In this document: piece by piece, positions 25,092 to 33,623 of the stretch
Layout of the letters: each line of letters begins with the position of its first letter
How positions within the stretch are numbered: the stretch's first letter is position 1
From: Oryzobacter faecalis
GTDB taxonomy: Bacteria > Actinomycetota > Actinomycetes > Actinomycetales > Dermatophilaceae
Assembly: GCF_046764005.1 (NCBI RefSeq)
Contig: NZ_JBKOFW010000001.1
Coordinates: 744,001 to 808,000, forward strand
Direction: 5' to 3'
Length of the DNA: 64,000 nt
Made by a program: the position numbers and the translations under genes
Notes under the pieces: model-generated
Databases searched by the model: none
What the model was told of the DNA's origin: nothing
Seen by the model: the letters and a program-made list of their open reading frames with translations, nothing else

Positions 25092-26736
25092 GAGCCCGCT
25101 CCAACAGCACGGCCACGGCCTCGGCGCCGACCTCGGACCCCAGGGTCCCGAAGGTCGCGCCGTGCGACCCGCCGAGCCGGCTCGCGACGAAGGCGTCGGC
25201 CACCGGACCCGGGGCGTGCCGCACGAGCAGCGCCGCCTGGAGGGTCACCGCCAGCCGCTCGACGACCCGCCGGGCCTGCCACGCTCCGTCGGCGCCCAGG
25301 GCGACCGCCGCCGCCTCGTCGCAGGCGTCGATCGCCGTGTCGAGCGCGGTCGAGTGGCCCCTCGCGAGGGCGAGCTCCTTGCCGAGGGCGGCCAGGGACG
25401 CCGGCTCCCGGGTGAGGGCGCGCACGACGTCGAGGGCGTTGACGTTGCCCGAGCCCTCCCAGATGGAGTTGAGCGGGGCCTCGCGGTAGAGGCGGGCGAG
25501 CCCGTTCTCCTCGACGTACCCGTTGCCGCCGAGGCACTCCAGTGCCTCGGCGACCATCGGCGCGGTCCGCTTGCAGACCCAGAACTTGCCGAGTGCCACC
25601 CCGAGCCGCGACAGCTCGCCCTCCCCGGCGTCGACCGCGTGCGCGAGACGCAGCGCGAGCAGCGTCGCGGCCTCGGACTCCAGCGCCAGGTCGGCGAGGA
25701 CGTTGCGCATGAGCGGCTGGTCGACGAGGAGGGCCCCGAACGCCGAGCGGTGCCGGGCATGGTGCACGGCCCGCACGAGCGCGGCCCGCATCGTCGCCGC
25801 CGACCCGACGACGCAGTCGAGGCGCGTGGAGGCGACCATGTCGATGATGGTCCGGATGCCGCGCCCCTCCTCGCCGACCCGCAGCGCCCACGTGCCGTCG
25901 AGCTCGATCTCGGAGGACGCGTTCGACCGGTTCCCGAGCTTGTCCTTGAGTCGCTGGAGGCGGATCTCGTTGCGGGTGCCGTCGTCGAGGACGCGGGGCA
26001 CGAGGAAGCAGCCCACCCCCGCCCCGGTCTGCGCGAGGACGAGGAAGCCGTCGCTCATCGGCGCGGAGCAGAACCACTTGTGGCCGGTGAGGCGGTAGGT
26101 CTCGCCGCCGGCGAGCGGCCCGCCCCGGGACGCCACGGCCCGCGTCGTGTTCGCCCGGACGTCGCTGCCTCCCTGCTTCTCGGTCATGCCCATGCCGACG
26201 GTCAGCCCGGTCTTGGCGGAGGCGGGTGCGAGCTGCGGCTCGTACGTCCTCGACGCCAGCCCGGGGACCCACCGCCCGGCCACCGACGGCTCGGCCCGCA
26301 GCGCCGGCACGGCCGCGTACGTCATCGAGACCGGACACAGGTGGCCCGCGTCGACCTGCGACCACAGGAGGAAGCCCGCCGCCCGCCGCGCGTGGGCGCC
26401 GGAGCCGTCGGGGCGCGTCCACGGCTCGCCGGTGAGGCCTGCCCCGACGGCTTCCGTCAGGAGCCGGTGGTAGCTCGGGTGGTAGGCCACCTCGTCGAGC
26501 CGCTCGCCGGTGGGGGAGTGCGTCCGCAGCACCGGGGTGACCCGCTCGGCGTCCTCGCCCCACGCCCTCGCCTCCTCGCTGCCGGCGAGCGCGCCGAGGT
26601 CGTCGAGGGCGGCGGCGCCGTCGGGGTCGACCGGCTCCACCCAGCGCCGGACGGCGTCCGAGAGCGGCGCGTCGGACCGCAGCCCGTGCAGCCCCGCAGG
26701 TGGGGGGACGACGTTGCTCACGACGTGGGTCCGCAT
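25081..26736 (-). CDS. aidB: AidB-type acyl-CoA dehydrogenase (DNA alkylation response family)
   Basis: 551 residues, close to E. coli AidB (541). Shared features: an N-terminal THVVSNVVPP region, DEVAYHPSYHRLLTEAV, HARRAAGFLLWSQVDAGHLCPVSMTYA in parts, the flavin loop GMGMTEKQGGSDVRANTTRA, and KWFCSAPMSDGFLVLAQT. The C-terminal extra domain unique to the AidB group follows the ECLGGNGYVEENGLARLYREA segment. AidB binds FAD and DNA and is linked to protection from alkylation. TAGGCT lies six bases upstream of the ATG, inside the divergent brkB promoter region. The 3' end overlaps the ppk2 3' end by 11 bases. Confidence 0.88.
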   Translation of the reverse strand: MRTHVVSNVVPPPAGLHGLRSDAPLSDAVRRWVEPVDPDGAAALDDLGALAGSEEARAWGEDAERVTPVLRTHSPTGERLDEVAYHPSYHRLLTEAVGAGLTGEPWTRPDGSGAHARRAAGFLLWSQVDAGHLCPVSMTYAAVPALRAEPSVAGRWVPGLASRTYEPQLAPASAKTGLTVGMGMTEKQGGSDVRANTTRAVASRGGPLAGGETYRLTGHKWFCSAPMSDGFLVLAQTGAGVGCFLVPRVLDDGTRNEIRLQRLKDKLGNRSNASSEIELDGTWALRVGEEGRGIRTIIDMVASTRLDCVVGSAATMRAALVRAVHHARHRSAFGALLVDQPLMRNVLADLALESEAATLLALRLAHAVDAGEGELSRLGVALGKFWVCKRTAPMVAEALECLGGNGYVEENGLARLYREAPLNSIWEGSGNVNALDVVRALTREPASLAALGKELALARGHSTALDTAIDACDEAAAVALGADGAWQARRVVERLAVTLQAALLVRHAPGPVADAFVASRLGGSHGATFGTLGSEVGAEAVAVLLERALRD

Positions 26737-26768
26737 CCCTCGAGCCTAGGGCGGTTACCGTTGACGCC
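26737..26768. promoter_or_regulatory. divergent leaderless-type promoters of aidB and the BrkB gene
   Basis: On the minus strand TAGGCT (complement of 26743-26748) is six bases from the aidB ATG. On the plus strand TACCGT (26756-26761) is seven bases from the ATG at 26769. The two genes are separated by only 32 bases, so the polymerases must compete for the same stretch. Confidence 0.5.
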
Positions 26769-27875
26769 ATGACCGACGCCAAGCGGCGCCTCCGGCGGGC
26801 GCTCGCCCGCGTCCCGGGGCTGCTCCCGCTGGCCCGCCTCGTCATCGCGACGGTCCGCGTCTGCCTGCGCTACCGCGTCACCGGCCTCGCCTCGGAGGCC
26901 GGCTTCTTCGCGCTCCTCTCGCTCCCGCCCCTCCTCCTCGGGCTCTTCGGAGGTCTGGGCTACGTCGGGGACTGGCTCGGCGAGGCCGCCGTCGAGCAGG
27001 TGCGCGGCTCGATCAACGAGTACGCGGCGCGCTTCCTCACCGCCGACGTCATCGACGACACCCTGGGCCCGACGGTCGAGGACGTCTTCCGCGACGGCCG
27101 CTTCGACCTCATCTCGCTCGGCTTCCTGCTCTCGCTGTGGTCGGGGTCGCGCGCCCTCAACGTCTTCGTCGACACCATCGCGATCATGTACGGGCAGTCC
27201 GGCGTCCGCGGGATCGTCCGGACCCGGGCCCTGTCGTTCTCCCTCTACGTCCTCGCCCTCGTCCTCGGCGTCGTGACCATCCCGCTCGTCCTCCTCGGCC
27301 CCACGACCATCAGCGGCTTCCTCCCGGCGCCGTGGGACCCGCTCGTGGGCCTGTACTGGCCCCTGGTCACGGTGCTGTCCGTCGGCGGGCTGACGAGCCT
27401 TTACCACGTGTCGACGCCGCGCCGGTCGCCCTGGACGAGGGACGTGCCCGGCGCCGTCCTGACCCTCGTCATCTGGGCCCTCGCGTCGTACTTCGTCCGC
27501 GGGACGATCGCCGCCTCGCTCGGTGGCACCTCGATCTACGGACCGCTCAGCGCGCCGATCGTCCTGCTCATCTGGCTCTACGCCCTCGCGATCGCCGTCC
27601 TCATCGGGGCCGCGCTCAACGCCGCGGTGCGCGAGCTGTGGCCGGCCGCCGAGGAGCGCAGCCTCCACGAGCGCCTCGGAGCCTGGGTCCGCGACCACCG
27701 CGAGCGCCGGGCCACCGGCAGCCGCTGGGGTGACCCGTTCGACGGCTACGGCACCCCCGAGGAGGAGACGACGCTCGGCCTGACGAGCCTGCGCGAGGCG
27801 GCCAGGGCACCCCTGACGCCGATGGCCGAGGAGCGCCGCCGACGCGAGCGCGACCCCGTCGAGGCCGACCGCTGA
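26769..27875 (+). CDS. YihY/BrkB family membrane protein
   Basis: 368 residues with six strong membrane segments. The family core is visible: VCLRYRVTGLASEAGFFALLSLPPLLLGLFGGLGY in parts, an ISLGFLLSLWSGSRALNVFVDTI loop, the SLYHVSTPRRSPWTRDVPGAVL connector and SIYGPLSAPIVLLIWLYALAIAVLIGAALNAAV at the end. The tail of about 70 residues is charged and cytoplasmic. BrkB/YihY proteins were once called ribonuclease BN, but that is not a membrane activity, and the true role is unclear. The upstream open frame from 26700 is shadow. The start at 26769 is supported by TACCGT. Confidence 0.88.
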   Translation: MTDAKRRLRRALARVPGLLPLARLVIATVRVCLRYRVTGLASEAGFFALLSLPPLLLGLFGGLGYVGDWLGEAAVEQVRGSINEYAARFLTADVIDDTLGPTVEDVFRDGRFDLISLGFLLSLWSGSRALNVFVDTIAIMYGQSGVRGIVRTRALSFSLYVLALVLGVVTIPLVLLGPTTISGFLPAPWDPLVGLYWPLVTVLSVGGLTSLYHVSTPRRSPWTRDVPGAVLTLVIWALASYFVRGTIAASLGGTSIYGPLSAPIVLLIWLYALAIAVLIGAALNAAVRELWPAAEERSLHERLGAWVRDHRERRATGSRWGDPFDGYGTPEEETTLGLTSLREAARAPLTPMAEERRRRERDPVEADR

Positions 27876-27927
27876 GATGCCCGCCCCACGGGTCCCGTCG
27901 CCCCCACCGGTGACGCGAGGTGCCGGT

Positions 27928-27957
27928 TTGGAGTTCGCCTCGCGGATCGGATACTGT
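27928..27957 (+). promoter_or_regulatory. candidate promoter of the tRNA Gly-Cys-Val operon
   Basis: TTGGAG at 27928-27933 and TACTGT at 27952-27957 are spaced by 18 bases (GATACT at 16 is the alternative). Predicted start near 27964, giving a leader of about 44 nt before tRNA-Gly. Confidence 0.5.
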
Positions 27958-28007
27958 CTCCGAGCACGCCGAGCGGGGCTCCGGAAGGGGAATCGCGAGG
28001 GATGCGT

Positions 28008-28080
28008 GCGGATGTAGCTCAGTTGGTAGAGCGCAACCTTGCCAAGGTTGAGGTCGCCGGTTCGAACCCGGTCATCCGCT
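28008..28080 (+). tRNA. tRNA-Gly (anticodon GCC)
   Basis: A 73-base cloverleaf: acceptor GCGGATG pairs with CATCCGC, D arm GCTC..GAGC, anticodon stem CAACC/GGTTG with loop TTGCCAA (GCC at 28041-28043), T arm GCCGG-TTCGAAC-CCGGT. CCA is not encoded. First of a three-tRNA cluster. Confidence 0.97.
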
Positions 28081-28101
28081 CGGAGGGTTAGCCGCCCCCA
28101 C

Positions 28102-28172
28102 GGTGGAGTGGCCGAGAGGCGAGGCAGCGGCCTGCAAAGCCGCGTACACGGGTTCAAATCCCGTCTCCACCT
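28102..28172 (+). tRNA. tRNA-Cys (anticodon GCA)
   Basis: 71 bases: acceptor GGTGGAG pairs with CTCCACC, anticodon loop CTGCAAA holds GCA, T loop TTCAAAT. Short D loop and discriminator T. It is 21 bases after tRNA-Gly, so co-transcribed. Confidence 0.96.
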
Positions 28173-28201
28173 CGAGAAGTACCCGTAGCACGCATCACCC
28201 C

Positions 28202-28275
28202 GGACGCGTAGCGCAGCTGGTTAGCGCACCACCTTGACACGGTGGGGGTCGGAGGTTCGAGTCCTCTCGCGTCCA
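28202..28275 (+). tRNA. tRNA-Val (anticodon GAC)
   Basis: 74 bases: acceptor GGACGCG pairs with CGCGTCC, anticodon stem CCACC/GGTGG with loop TTGACAC (GAC), T arm GGAGG-TTCGAGT-CCTCT. Last tRNA of the cluster, followed at once by a terminator hairpin. Confidence 0.96.
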
Positions 28276-28280
28276 CGCAC

Positions 28281-28312
28281 GAAGCCCGTCGGACCTCGGT
28301 CCGGCGGGCTTC
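28281..28312 (+). terminator. intrinsic terminator of the tRNA cluster
   Basis: A 14-bp stem (one G-T pair) with a CTCG tetraloop: arms 28281-28294 and 28299-28312, starting GAAGCCCG and ending CGGGCTTC. It begins five bases after tRNA-Val. Confidence 0.75.
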
Positions 28313-28345
28313 CTCGTGCCCGGGCGCGGGGCCGAACCGTTGGGC

Positions 28346-28957
28346 TCAGGCCGGCGCCCTCGTCGCGAACCACGGGTGGTGCAGGTCGAGGTAGGTCAGG
28401 TCCTTGACCTGCTCCATCTCCCGGTCGAACTCGTCGGCGATCTCGGGCGGCATCTCCTTGGCCTCGCCCGCGCGGGCCTCGGCCTCGCTGCGGAAGGCGA
28501 CGGTCTCGGTGAAGAACCCGTCGTCGTCGATGGCGATCGTCCCGCCGATGATCTCGGGCCGGGCCTCGCGCAGCCCGTCCATCGGCTGGGACATGAACTC
28601 GCGGAACCGCGGCGCGTCCTCCACCCGCCCCTGGATGACCTGGACGAAGCCGGCGTCGTCGGACCCGCCGTCGAGCATGAGGATGACGTCGTCGCAGTCG
28701 TGGAAGGCGACCTCGCCCTCGAAGCAGCGGCTCACCTGCTCCCACCAGGCCCCCTGCTCGGGACGCAGCGAGTTGCGGGCCGCGGCCTCGCGCGAGGCGA
28801 AGCGGACGATCCCGACGAAGGTGCCGTCGTCGGTCGTGCCGTAGGTGCCGCCGAGCCAGCCGTCGGCACCGGGGGAGAGGTCCTCCATCCACCGGTCCAT
28901 GTGCCCGCGCAGCGCGGCCTCGTCGGAGCACCTGCCCTGGATGACCTGGATGAACAT
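28346..28957 (-). CDS. internally duplicated ABM-like (monooxygenase-fold) protein of unknown function
   Basis: 203 residues. The opening FIQVIQGRCSDEAALRGHMDRW recurs at about residue 104 as FVQVIQGRVEDAPRFREFMSQ. Each is followed by a GGT(Y/I) strand and a segment of the kind IVRFASREAAARN or ETVAFRSEAEARA. This shows a tandem duplication of a ferredoxin-like, antibiotic-biosynthesis-monooxygenase-type fold that usually works as a dimer. Here one chain would mimic the dimer. No haem or flavin ligand is obvious. It is a single gene with a 229-base gap to its divergent neighbour. Function unknown. Confidence 0.78.
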   Translation of the reverse strand: MFIQVIQGRCSDEAALRGHMDRWMEDLSPGADGWLGGTYGTTDDGTFVGIVRFASREAAARNSLRPEQGAWWEQVSRCFEGEVAFHDCDDVILMLDGGSDDAGFVQVIQGRVEDAPRFREFMSQPMDGLREARPEIIGGTIAIDDDGFFTETVAFRSEAEARAGEAKEMPPEIADEFDREMEQVKDLTYLDLHHPWFATRAPA

Positions 28958-29131
28958 GCCGATCCACCGTCCTTCCCGCGGGCCGCTTCCCCGTGAAGCC
29001 GGCCCACCGGTCGACGCTACGCGCGGCGTCCGCCGGTGTCTGTAGCCCGGACGAGTGGTCCCCGGGGGAGCCGGCGCCGTTGCGGGTGCCTGGGTGACCG
29101 ACGAGACACCGCCGGGTACGGCGCACCGGCC

Positions 29132-29137
29132 TAGCGT
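29132..29137 (+). promoter_or_regulatory. possible -10 box (TAGCGT) for the flavodoxin gene
   Basis: TAGCGT lies about 50 bases before the flavodoxin ATG. No convincing -35 is seen. The gene has its own ribosome site (CGGAGG), so this would be a leadered transcript. Confidence 0.3.
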
Positions 29138-29186
29138 GGAGGTGGGGCCGGGTCCCCGCGTGAGGGACCGCCCCTCGGAGGTCGAG

Positions 29187-29699
29187 ATGGCACGGGCACT
29201 GGTGGTCTACGAGTCGTTCTGGGGGAACACCGAGCAGGTGGCCCGGGAGGTCGCCGCCGGGGTCGGTGAGGTGATGCCGGTCGAGGTCGTCGACGTCGGG
29301 GCGGCGCCTGCGTCCCTCGACGGGGTCGGCCTCCTCGTCGCCGGAGGACCGACGCACGCCTTCTCGATGACGCGCCCGTCGACCCGTCGCGACGCCCGTG
29401 ACAAGGGCGCACCGCGCGGCGGGGTCGACCGTGGCCTGCGCGAGTGGCTGGAGGGGCTGCCCCGGGTCGAGGACGTCCGTGTCGCCACGTTCGACACCCG
29501 GGTGGGGTCGGTGCGGCACCTGCCCGGGTCGGCGGCACGCGGCGCGGCCCGCAGTGCGCGCCGCCACGGCCTGCGGCAGATCGCGCCACCGGAGAGCTTC
29601 TGGGTCCGGGACATGGGCGGTCCGCTGGAGGACGGCGAGCTCGACCGAGCCCTGGCGTGGGGTCACGACGTGGCCGCGGCCGTCGGCGCCGCGGTCTGA
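29187..29699 (+). CDS. flavodoxin-like protein
   Basis: 170 residues. The first strand and FMN-phosphate loop read ALVVYESFWGNTEQVAREV, typical of flavodoxins, and LLVAGGPTHAFSMTRP provides the second loop. The middle part around AARGAARSARRHGLRQIAPPESFWV is basic and differs from electron-transfer flavodoxins. The protein may be a flavodoxin-domain enzyme of the kind common in actinobacteria. The ATG at 29187 has GGAGG nine bases upstream. The frame is open back to 29055, but that segment has no conserved look. Partner unknown. Confidence 0.85.
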   Translation: MARALVVYESFWGNTEQVAREVAAGVGEVMPVEVVDVGAAPASLDGVGLLVAGGPTHAFSMTRPSTRRDARDKGAPRGGVDRGLREWLEGLPRVEDVRVATFDTRVGSVRHLPGSAARGAARSARRHGLRQIAPPESFWVRDMGGPLEDGELDRALAWGHDVAAAVGAAV

Positions 29700-29804
29700 C
29701 CGTGGTCAGGTGGCGAGCCGCCGTGCGTCCCACGACGGCGCGGCGGCGAGCGCGCGGGGCACCGCCCGGGTCGGCGCGGGGGAGGGCGACCCGCGCACGG
29801 CGCC

Positions 29805-29817
29805 TACGATGCTCGGC
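29805..29817 (+). promoter_or_regulatory. leaderless-type promoter -10 (TACGAT) for pabB
   Basis: TACGAT at 29805-29810 is followed by seven bases and the GTG at 29818. The ATG at 29809 overlaps the box itself, so GTG is the better start. Confidence 0.55.
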
Positions 29818-30843
29818 GTGGCGGAGGCGAGGTTCGGGGCAGTCGTGGCCCGCGGGGTCATGGCCGTCACCCACGATGCCGCCGACCTCGTCGAGGGCTT
29901 CTGGGTCGTCGTCGTCACCTTCGAGGGCGAGCTGACCGCGGTGCGGATGGCGGAGGTCGACCGCGCGCCCCGACCCGCGCCGGTGGCGCCGTGGGCCCCG
30001 CTCGACCGCCACTGGAGCGGCAGCCTGGACCGCGACGCCTACATCGAGGGCGTCGAGGAGATCCGCCGCCGCATCGCCGCCGGCACGGTCTACCAGGTCA
30101 ACCTCTGCCGGGTCCTCGAGCACGACCTCCCCGAGGACGCCTCGGTCGGCGCCCTCGGGGCCCACCTCGCGGCCGGGAACCCGGCGCCGTACGCCGCGAC
30201 CGTCGACCTGCCGGAGGCCGGGCTCGAGGTCGCGTGCGCCTCGCCCGAGGCCTTCCTCGTCCGCCGCGGCGACCGGCTGACGACCCGCCCGATCAAGGGG
30301 ACCGCCCGCACGCCCGGTGGCCTGCTCGCCAAGGACCACGCCGAGAACGTCATGATCGTCGACCTCGTGCGCCACGACCTCGCCCCGGTGAGCCGCCCCG
30401 GGACCGTCGAGGTGGACCACCTCTGCCGCGTCGAGGAGCACCCGGGCCTGGTCCACCTCGTCAGCGACGTCAGCGGACGGCTGCGCGAGGGCGTCGGCTG
30501 GCCCGAGATCCTGCGCGCCACCTTCCCGCCGGGCTCGGTCAGCGGGGCGCCGAAGCACACCGCGCTGCTCGCCATCGCCGACCTCGAGCCCGTCGCGCGG
30601 GGGCCGTACTGCGGTGCCGTGGGCTGGGTCGACGCCGACCGGGACGAGGCCGAGCTCGCCGTGGGGATCCGCACGTTCTGGTCGGCGCGCACCGACGACG
30701 GGCGTCGCGTCCTGCGGTTCGGCACCGGCGCGGGGATCACGTGGGGGAGCGTGGCCGTTCAGGAGTGGGACGAGACCGAGCTGAAGGCGGCGCGTCTGGT
30801 CGGCATCGCGTCGGGTGCCGCCGTCGCGTCTGGAAGGGTGTAG
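29818..30843 (+). CDS. pabB: aminodeoxychorismate synthase component I (chorismate-binding)
   Basis: 341 residues, shorter than full PabB/TrpE (about 450) because the N-terminal domain is trimmed. The chorismate-binding core is intact: GTVYQVNLCRVL, TTRPIKGTARTPGG, ENVMIVDLVRHDLAPVSR, FPPGSVSGAPKHTALLAI, YCGAVGWVDADRDEAELAVGIRT in parts, and RFGTGAGITWGS. The enzyme makes 4-amino-4-deoxychorismate for folate. It lies three bases before the lyase gene pabC, which fixes PabB over TrpE. The glutaminase subunit is not in the window. Confidence 0.9.
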   Translation: MAEARFGAVVARGVMAVTHDAADLVEGFWVVVVTFEGELTAVRMAEVDRAPRPAPVAPWAPLDRHWSGSLDRDAYIEGVEEIRRRIAAGTVYQVNLCRVLEHDLPEDASVGALGAHLAAGNPAPYAATVDLPEAGLEVACASPEAFLVRRGDRLTTRPIKGTARTPGGLLAKDHAENVMIVDLVRHDLAPVSRPGTVEVDHLCRVEEHPGLVHLVSDVSGRLREGVGWPEILRATFPPGSVSGAPKHTALLAIADLEPVARGPYCGAVGWVDADRDEAELAVGIRTFWSARTDDGRRVLRFGTGAGITWGSVAVQEWDETELKAARLVGIASGAAVASGRV

Positions 30844-30846
30844 TGC

Positions 30847-31689
30847 ATGACAGCGATCAGGGTGTGGGTCGACGGACGCCTCGTCGGCGCCGACGACCCC
30901 GCGGTGAGCGCCGTCGACCACGGCGTGACCGTGGGCGACGGGGCGTTCGAGACGGCGAAGATCGACGGGGGCGCCCCCTTCGCGATGACGCGCCACCTGC
31001 GTCGCCTCGACCGCACGGTGGCCGGGCTCGGGCTGCCCCCCGCCGACCACGACCGGATCCGCGAGGGCGTCGCGGCCGTCCTCGACACCGACCCGATCGA
31101 CTTCGGGCGGCTGCGGGTCACGGTCACCGGGGGACGCGGGCCGCTCGGCTCGGACCGGCTCGACTCCGCCCTCACCCACATCGTCACCGCCGTGCCGCAC
31201 GAGCGGCCGGGCGCCCACGGCGCCGTCGTGACCGTGCCCTGGGTCCGCAACGAGCGAGCCGCCACGGCCGGGCTGAAGACGACCTCGTACGCCGACAACG
31301 TCATCGCCCTCGCCAGGGCCAAGGAGCACGGCGCCGTCGAGGCGATCTTCGCCAACACCCGCGGTGAGCTGTGCGAGGCCACCGGGAGCAACGTCTTCGT
31401 CGTCCTCGACGGCGTGGTCCGCACCCCGCCGCTCGACAGCGGCTGCCTCGCCGGCATCACCCGTGAGCTCGTCCTCGAGTGGTGTGCCCACGAGGGGCTC
31501 GAGGTGGTCGAGCAGGCGCTGCCGCTCGACGTCCTCGCGTCGGCCGAGGAGGTCTTCCTCACCTCCTCGATCAAGGACGTCTTCGCGGTGTCGGCGGTCG
31601 ACGGGCGCGCCCTCACGGCGCCCGGGCCGGTGACCGCCCGGGTGCGCGAGATCTGGGACCGCCACGCCGAGAAGGGGCTCGACCCGTGA
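30847..31689 (+). CDS. pabC: aminodeoxychorismate lyase (class IV aminotransferase)
   Basis: 280 residues of the fold-type IV PLP family. VSAVDHGVTVGDGAFETAKI opens the protein, GLKTTSYADNVIALARAKEHGA carries the PLP Lys, ANTRGELCEATGSNVFVV is the cofactor phosphate region, and TPPLDSGCLAGITRELVLEW with EEVFLTSSIKDVFAV closes it. PabC releases pyruvate to give p-aminobenzoate. Adjacent to pabB with a three-base gap. A branched-chain or D-amino acid aminotransferase is the alternative, but context favours PabC. Confidence 0.9.
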   Translation: MTAIRVWVDGRLVGADDPAVSAVDHGVTVGDGAFETAKIDGGAPFAMTRHLRRLDRTVAGLGLPPADHDRIREGVAAVLDTDPIDFGRLRVTVTGGRGPLGSDRLDSALTHIVTAVPHERPGAHGAVVTVPWVRNERAATAGLKTTSYADNVIALARAKEHGAVEAIFANTRGELCEATGSNVFVVLDGVVRTPPLDSGCLAGITRELVLEWCAHEGLEVVEQALPLDVLASAEEVFLTSSIKDVFAVSAVDGRALTAPGPVTARVREIWDRHAEKGLDP

Positions 31690-32135
31690 CCGAGCAGGTG
31701 AAGCACAGCAGGATCTTCCGCGACCCGAGCGATGACGAGAAGGACTGGGAGTGGCGCCGCCGGATCCGCTCCAACCCCCACTCGCTGCGGATCTACCGCG
31801 GGGTCGTCTTCACGGCCGGGCTGGTGCTCGTCCTCGGCGGGCTCGCCCTCGTGCCGCTGCCCGGGCCGGGCTGGCTCATCGTCATCCTCGGCATCGCGGT
31901 GTGGGCCTCGGAGTTCGAGCCGGCCTCGCGGCTGCTCGACTTCGTCAAGGACAGGGTGCGGGCGTGGGAGGCCTGGGCCAAGGAGCAGGCGTGGTGGGTC
32001 AAGGGCCTCCTCGCGCTCGGGTGCGCCCTCGTCGTCGGCGGCGCGGTCTGGCTCGTGCTGTGGATGACGGGGGTGCCCTCGTTCGTGCCCGAGGGCATCG
32101 CCGGCTGGCTGCGGCTCAACGCCGGCCTCGGGTGA
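31686..32135 (+). CDS. TIGR02611/PGPGW family small membrane protein
   Basis: 149 residues. Two membrane hairpins: GVVFTAGLVLVLGGLALV and a second half around LLALGCALVVGGAVWLVLWM. Between them is the family motif PLPGPGWLIVILGIAVWASEFEPA. The soluble N-terminus is charged. Its start GTG overlaps the pabC stop (GTGA), so it is translated with the folate genes although its role is not known. This protein is widespread in actinobacteria. Confidence 0.87.
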   Translation: MTEQVKHSRIFRDPSDDEKDWEWRRRIRSNPHSLRIYRGVVFTAGLVLVLGGLALVPLPGPGWLIVILGIAVWASEFEPASRLLDFVKDRVRAWEAWAKEQAWWVKGLLALGCALVVGGAVWLVLWMTGVPSFVPEGIAGWLRLNAGLG

Positions 32136-32144
32136 CGGGGCCGA

Positions 32145-32173
32145 TTTCCGCCCCCTCCACCGGTCCGTATATC
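32145..32173 (+). promoter_or_regulatory. candidate promoter of tRNA-Val(CAC)
   Basis: TTTCCG at 32145-32150 and TATATC at 32168-32173 with a 17-base spacer. The predicted start is about 16 bases before the tRNA. The -35 is weak. Confidence 0.4.
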
Positions 32174-32195
32174 CTCGGCAGGCCGCGAGGCACCC

Positions 32196-32269
32196 GGATG
32201 TGTAGCTCAGCTGGTTAGAGCGTTCGCTTCACACGCGAGAGGTCGGGGGTTCGAGTCCCTCCACATCCA
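32196..32269 (+). tRNA. tRNA-Val (anticodon CAC)
   Basis: 74 bases: acceptor GGATGTG pairs with CACATCC, anticodon stem TTCGC/GCGAG (a T-G wobble at its end) with loop TTCACAC (CAC), T arm GGGGG-TTCGAGT-CCCTC. Second valine tRNA of the window. CCA is not encoded as such. Confidence 0.96.
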
Positions 32270-32271
32270 CC

Positions 32272-32305
32272 GAAGGCCCCGACCGCGCCGGCGGTGCGGG
32301 GCTTC
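32272..32305 (+). terminator. terminator after tRNA-Val(CAC)
   Basis: An imperfect hairpin: GAAG, bulged G, CCCCG, ACCGC on the left; GCGGT, GCGGGGCTTC on the right; loop GCCG. One unpaired base on each side. It begins within three bases of the tRNA end. Confidence 0.65.
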
Positions 32306-32322
32306 GCGTTCGGCGGAGCCGC

Positions 32323-32793
<471 letters not shown>

Positions 32794-32869
32794 AGCCCGA
32801 TGGGCCCTTCACGGTCCATCGCATCTGCTCGGAGGCGGACGAACTGCCTCACAGGTGTCATCAGGGGAC

Positions 32870-32882
32870 TAGGTTCTCGATC
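32870..32882 (+). promoter_or_regulatory. leaderless-type promoter -10 (TAGGTT)
   Basis: TAGGTT at 32870-32875, seven bases, then the GTG at 32883. Confidence 0.5.
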
Positions 32883-33569
32883 GTGAAGTCTCCGCGCGAC
32901 CGTGCGGTCGAGCGGGAGCGGCATCCGCAGCTCCCGCCGGGCGCCGACGAACGGGTCTCGGGCTACGGGGTGATGGGGCAGCCGTTCTCCTCGGGTCATG
33001 TGCTCGGGCTGCGTCGGTGGACCGCGTCGTCGGTCGGTGAGCAGTTCACCTCGATCTGGCACCGCGACCCGGCGGGCATCTGGCACTTCTACGAGTCTGC
33101 CCAGCCACGGTTCGCCTGCTCACGCTGGTTCGGCCATGGAGTGCAGGAGTCGACCGTGGCCGACATCGACCTCGCCTGGGAGGCGCCGAACGTCCTGCGC
33201 GTGACGTCCCCGGGGCTGGTCGACTGGACCGTGACGCTGGGGAGCTCGCCGATGACCCACGTCATGAGCGGCGTGGGTTCGGTGCTGCCGTACCGCGTCT
33301 GGCGGTCAGCGGCCGTGCTCAAGGCGATGGGAGCCGTCGCGTCGGCGACGTTGGGCGTCGGGACAGTGGGGATGACCGGGCTGACGGCCAACGGGCAGCC
33401 GTTCGACGCCAACCCGCTGCGCATCTGGCGCGTGGTCCACTCCAGCGCGCGGATCGACGGCCAGGACGCCGGGCAGCCGGCTCCGCTGCCGGAGCAGGCG
33501 CGCCTCGGCGACTTCTGGATCCCCCAGCGGGGGATCTTCGCGATCGGGCGCGTCTTCATCGGGGCCTGA
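32883..33569 (+). CDS. hypothetical protein
   Basis: 228 residues that I cannot assign. It has many aromatic residues in the first half (FTSIWHRDPAGIWHFYESAQ, FACSRWFGHGV), a central hydrophobic stretch (LKAMGAVASATLGVGTVGM) and a C-terminal basic/aromatic end (IPQRGIFAIGRVFIG). It looks like a soluble ligand-binding or lipocalin-like protein rather than an enzyme with a known motif. The leaderless GTG start at 32883 has TAGGTT seven bases ahead. A hairpin follows its stop. Confidence 0.6.
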   Translation: MKSPRDRAVERERHPQLPPGADERVSGYGVMGQPFSSGHVLGLRRWTASSVGEQFTSIWHRDPAGIWHFYESAQPRFACSRWFGHGVQESTVADIDLAWEAPNVLRVTSPGLVDWTVTLGSSPMTHVMSGVGSVLPYRVWRSAAVLKAMGAVASATLGVGTVGMTGLTANGQPFDANPLRIWRVVHSSARIDGQDAGQPAPLPEQARLGDFWIPQRGIFAIGRVFIGA

Positions 33570-33603
33570 GACCAGCCGGCCGACGGGCGGATGGCCTCAG
33601 GCC
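33563..33603 (+). terminator. possible terminator hairpin after the hypothetical gene
   Basis: GGCCTGAG (33563-33570, overlapping the stop) pairs with CTCAGGCC (33596-33603) across a 25-base loop that contains further GC pairing. No U-tract. Confidence 0.4.
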
Positions 33604-33623
33604 GGCGTCGTCCTCTTGTTCCA

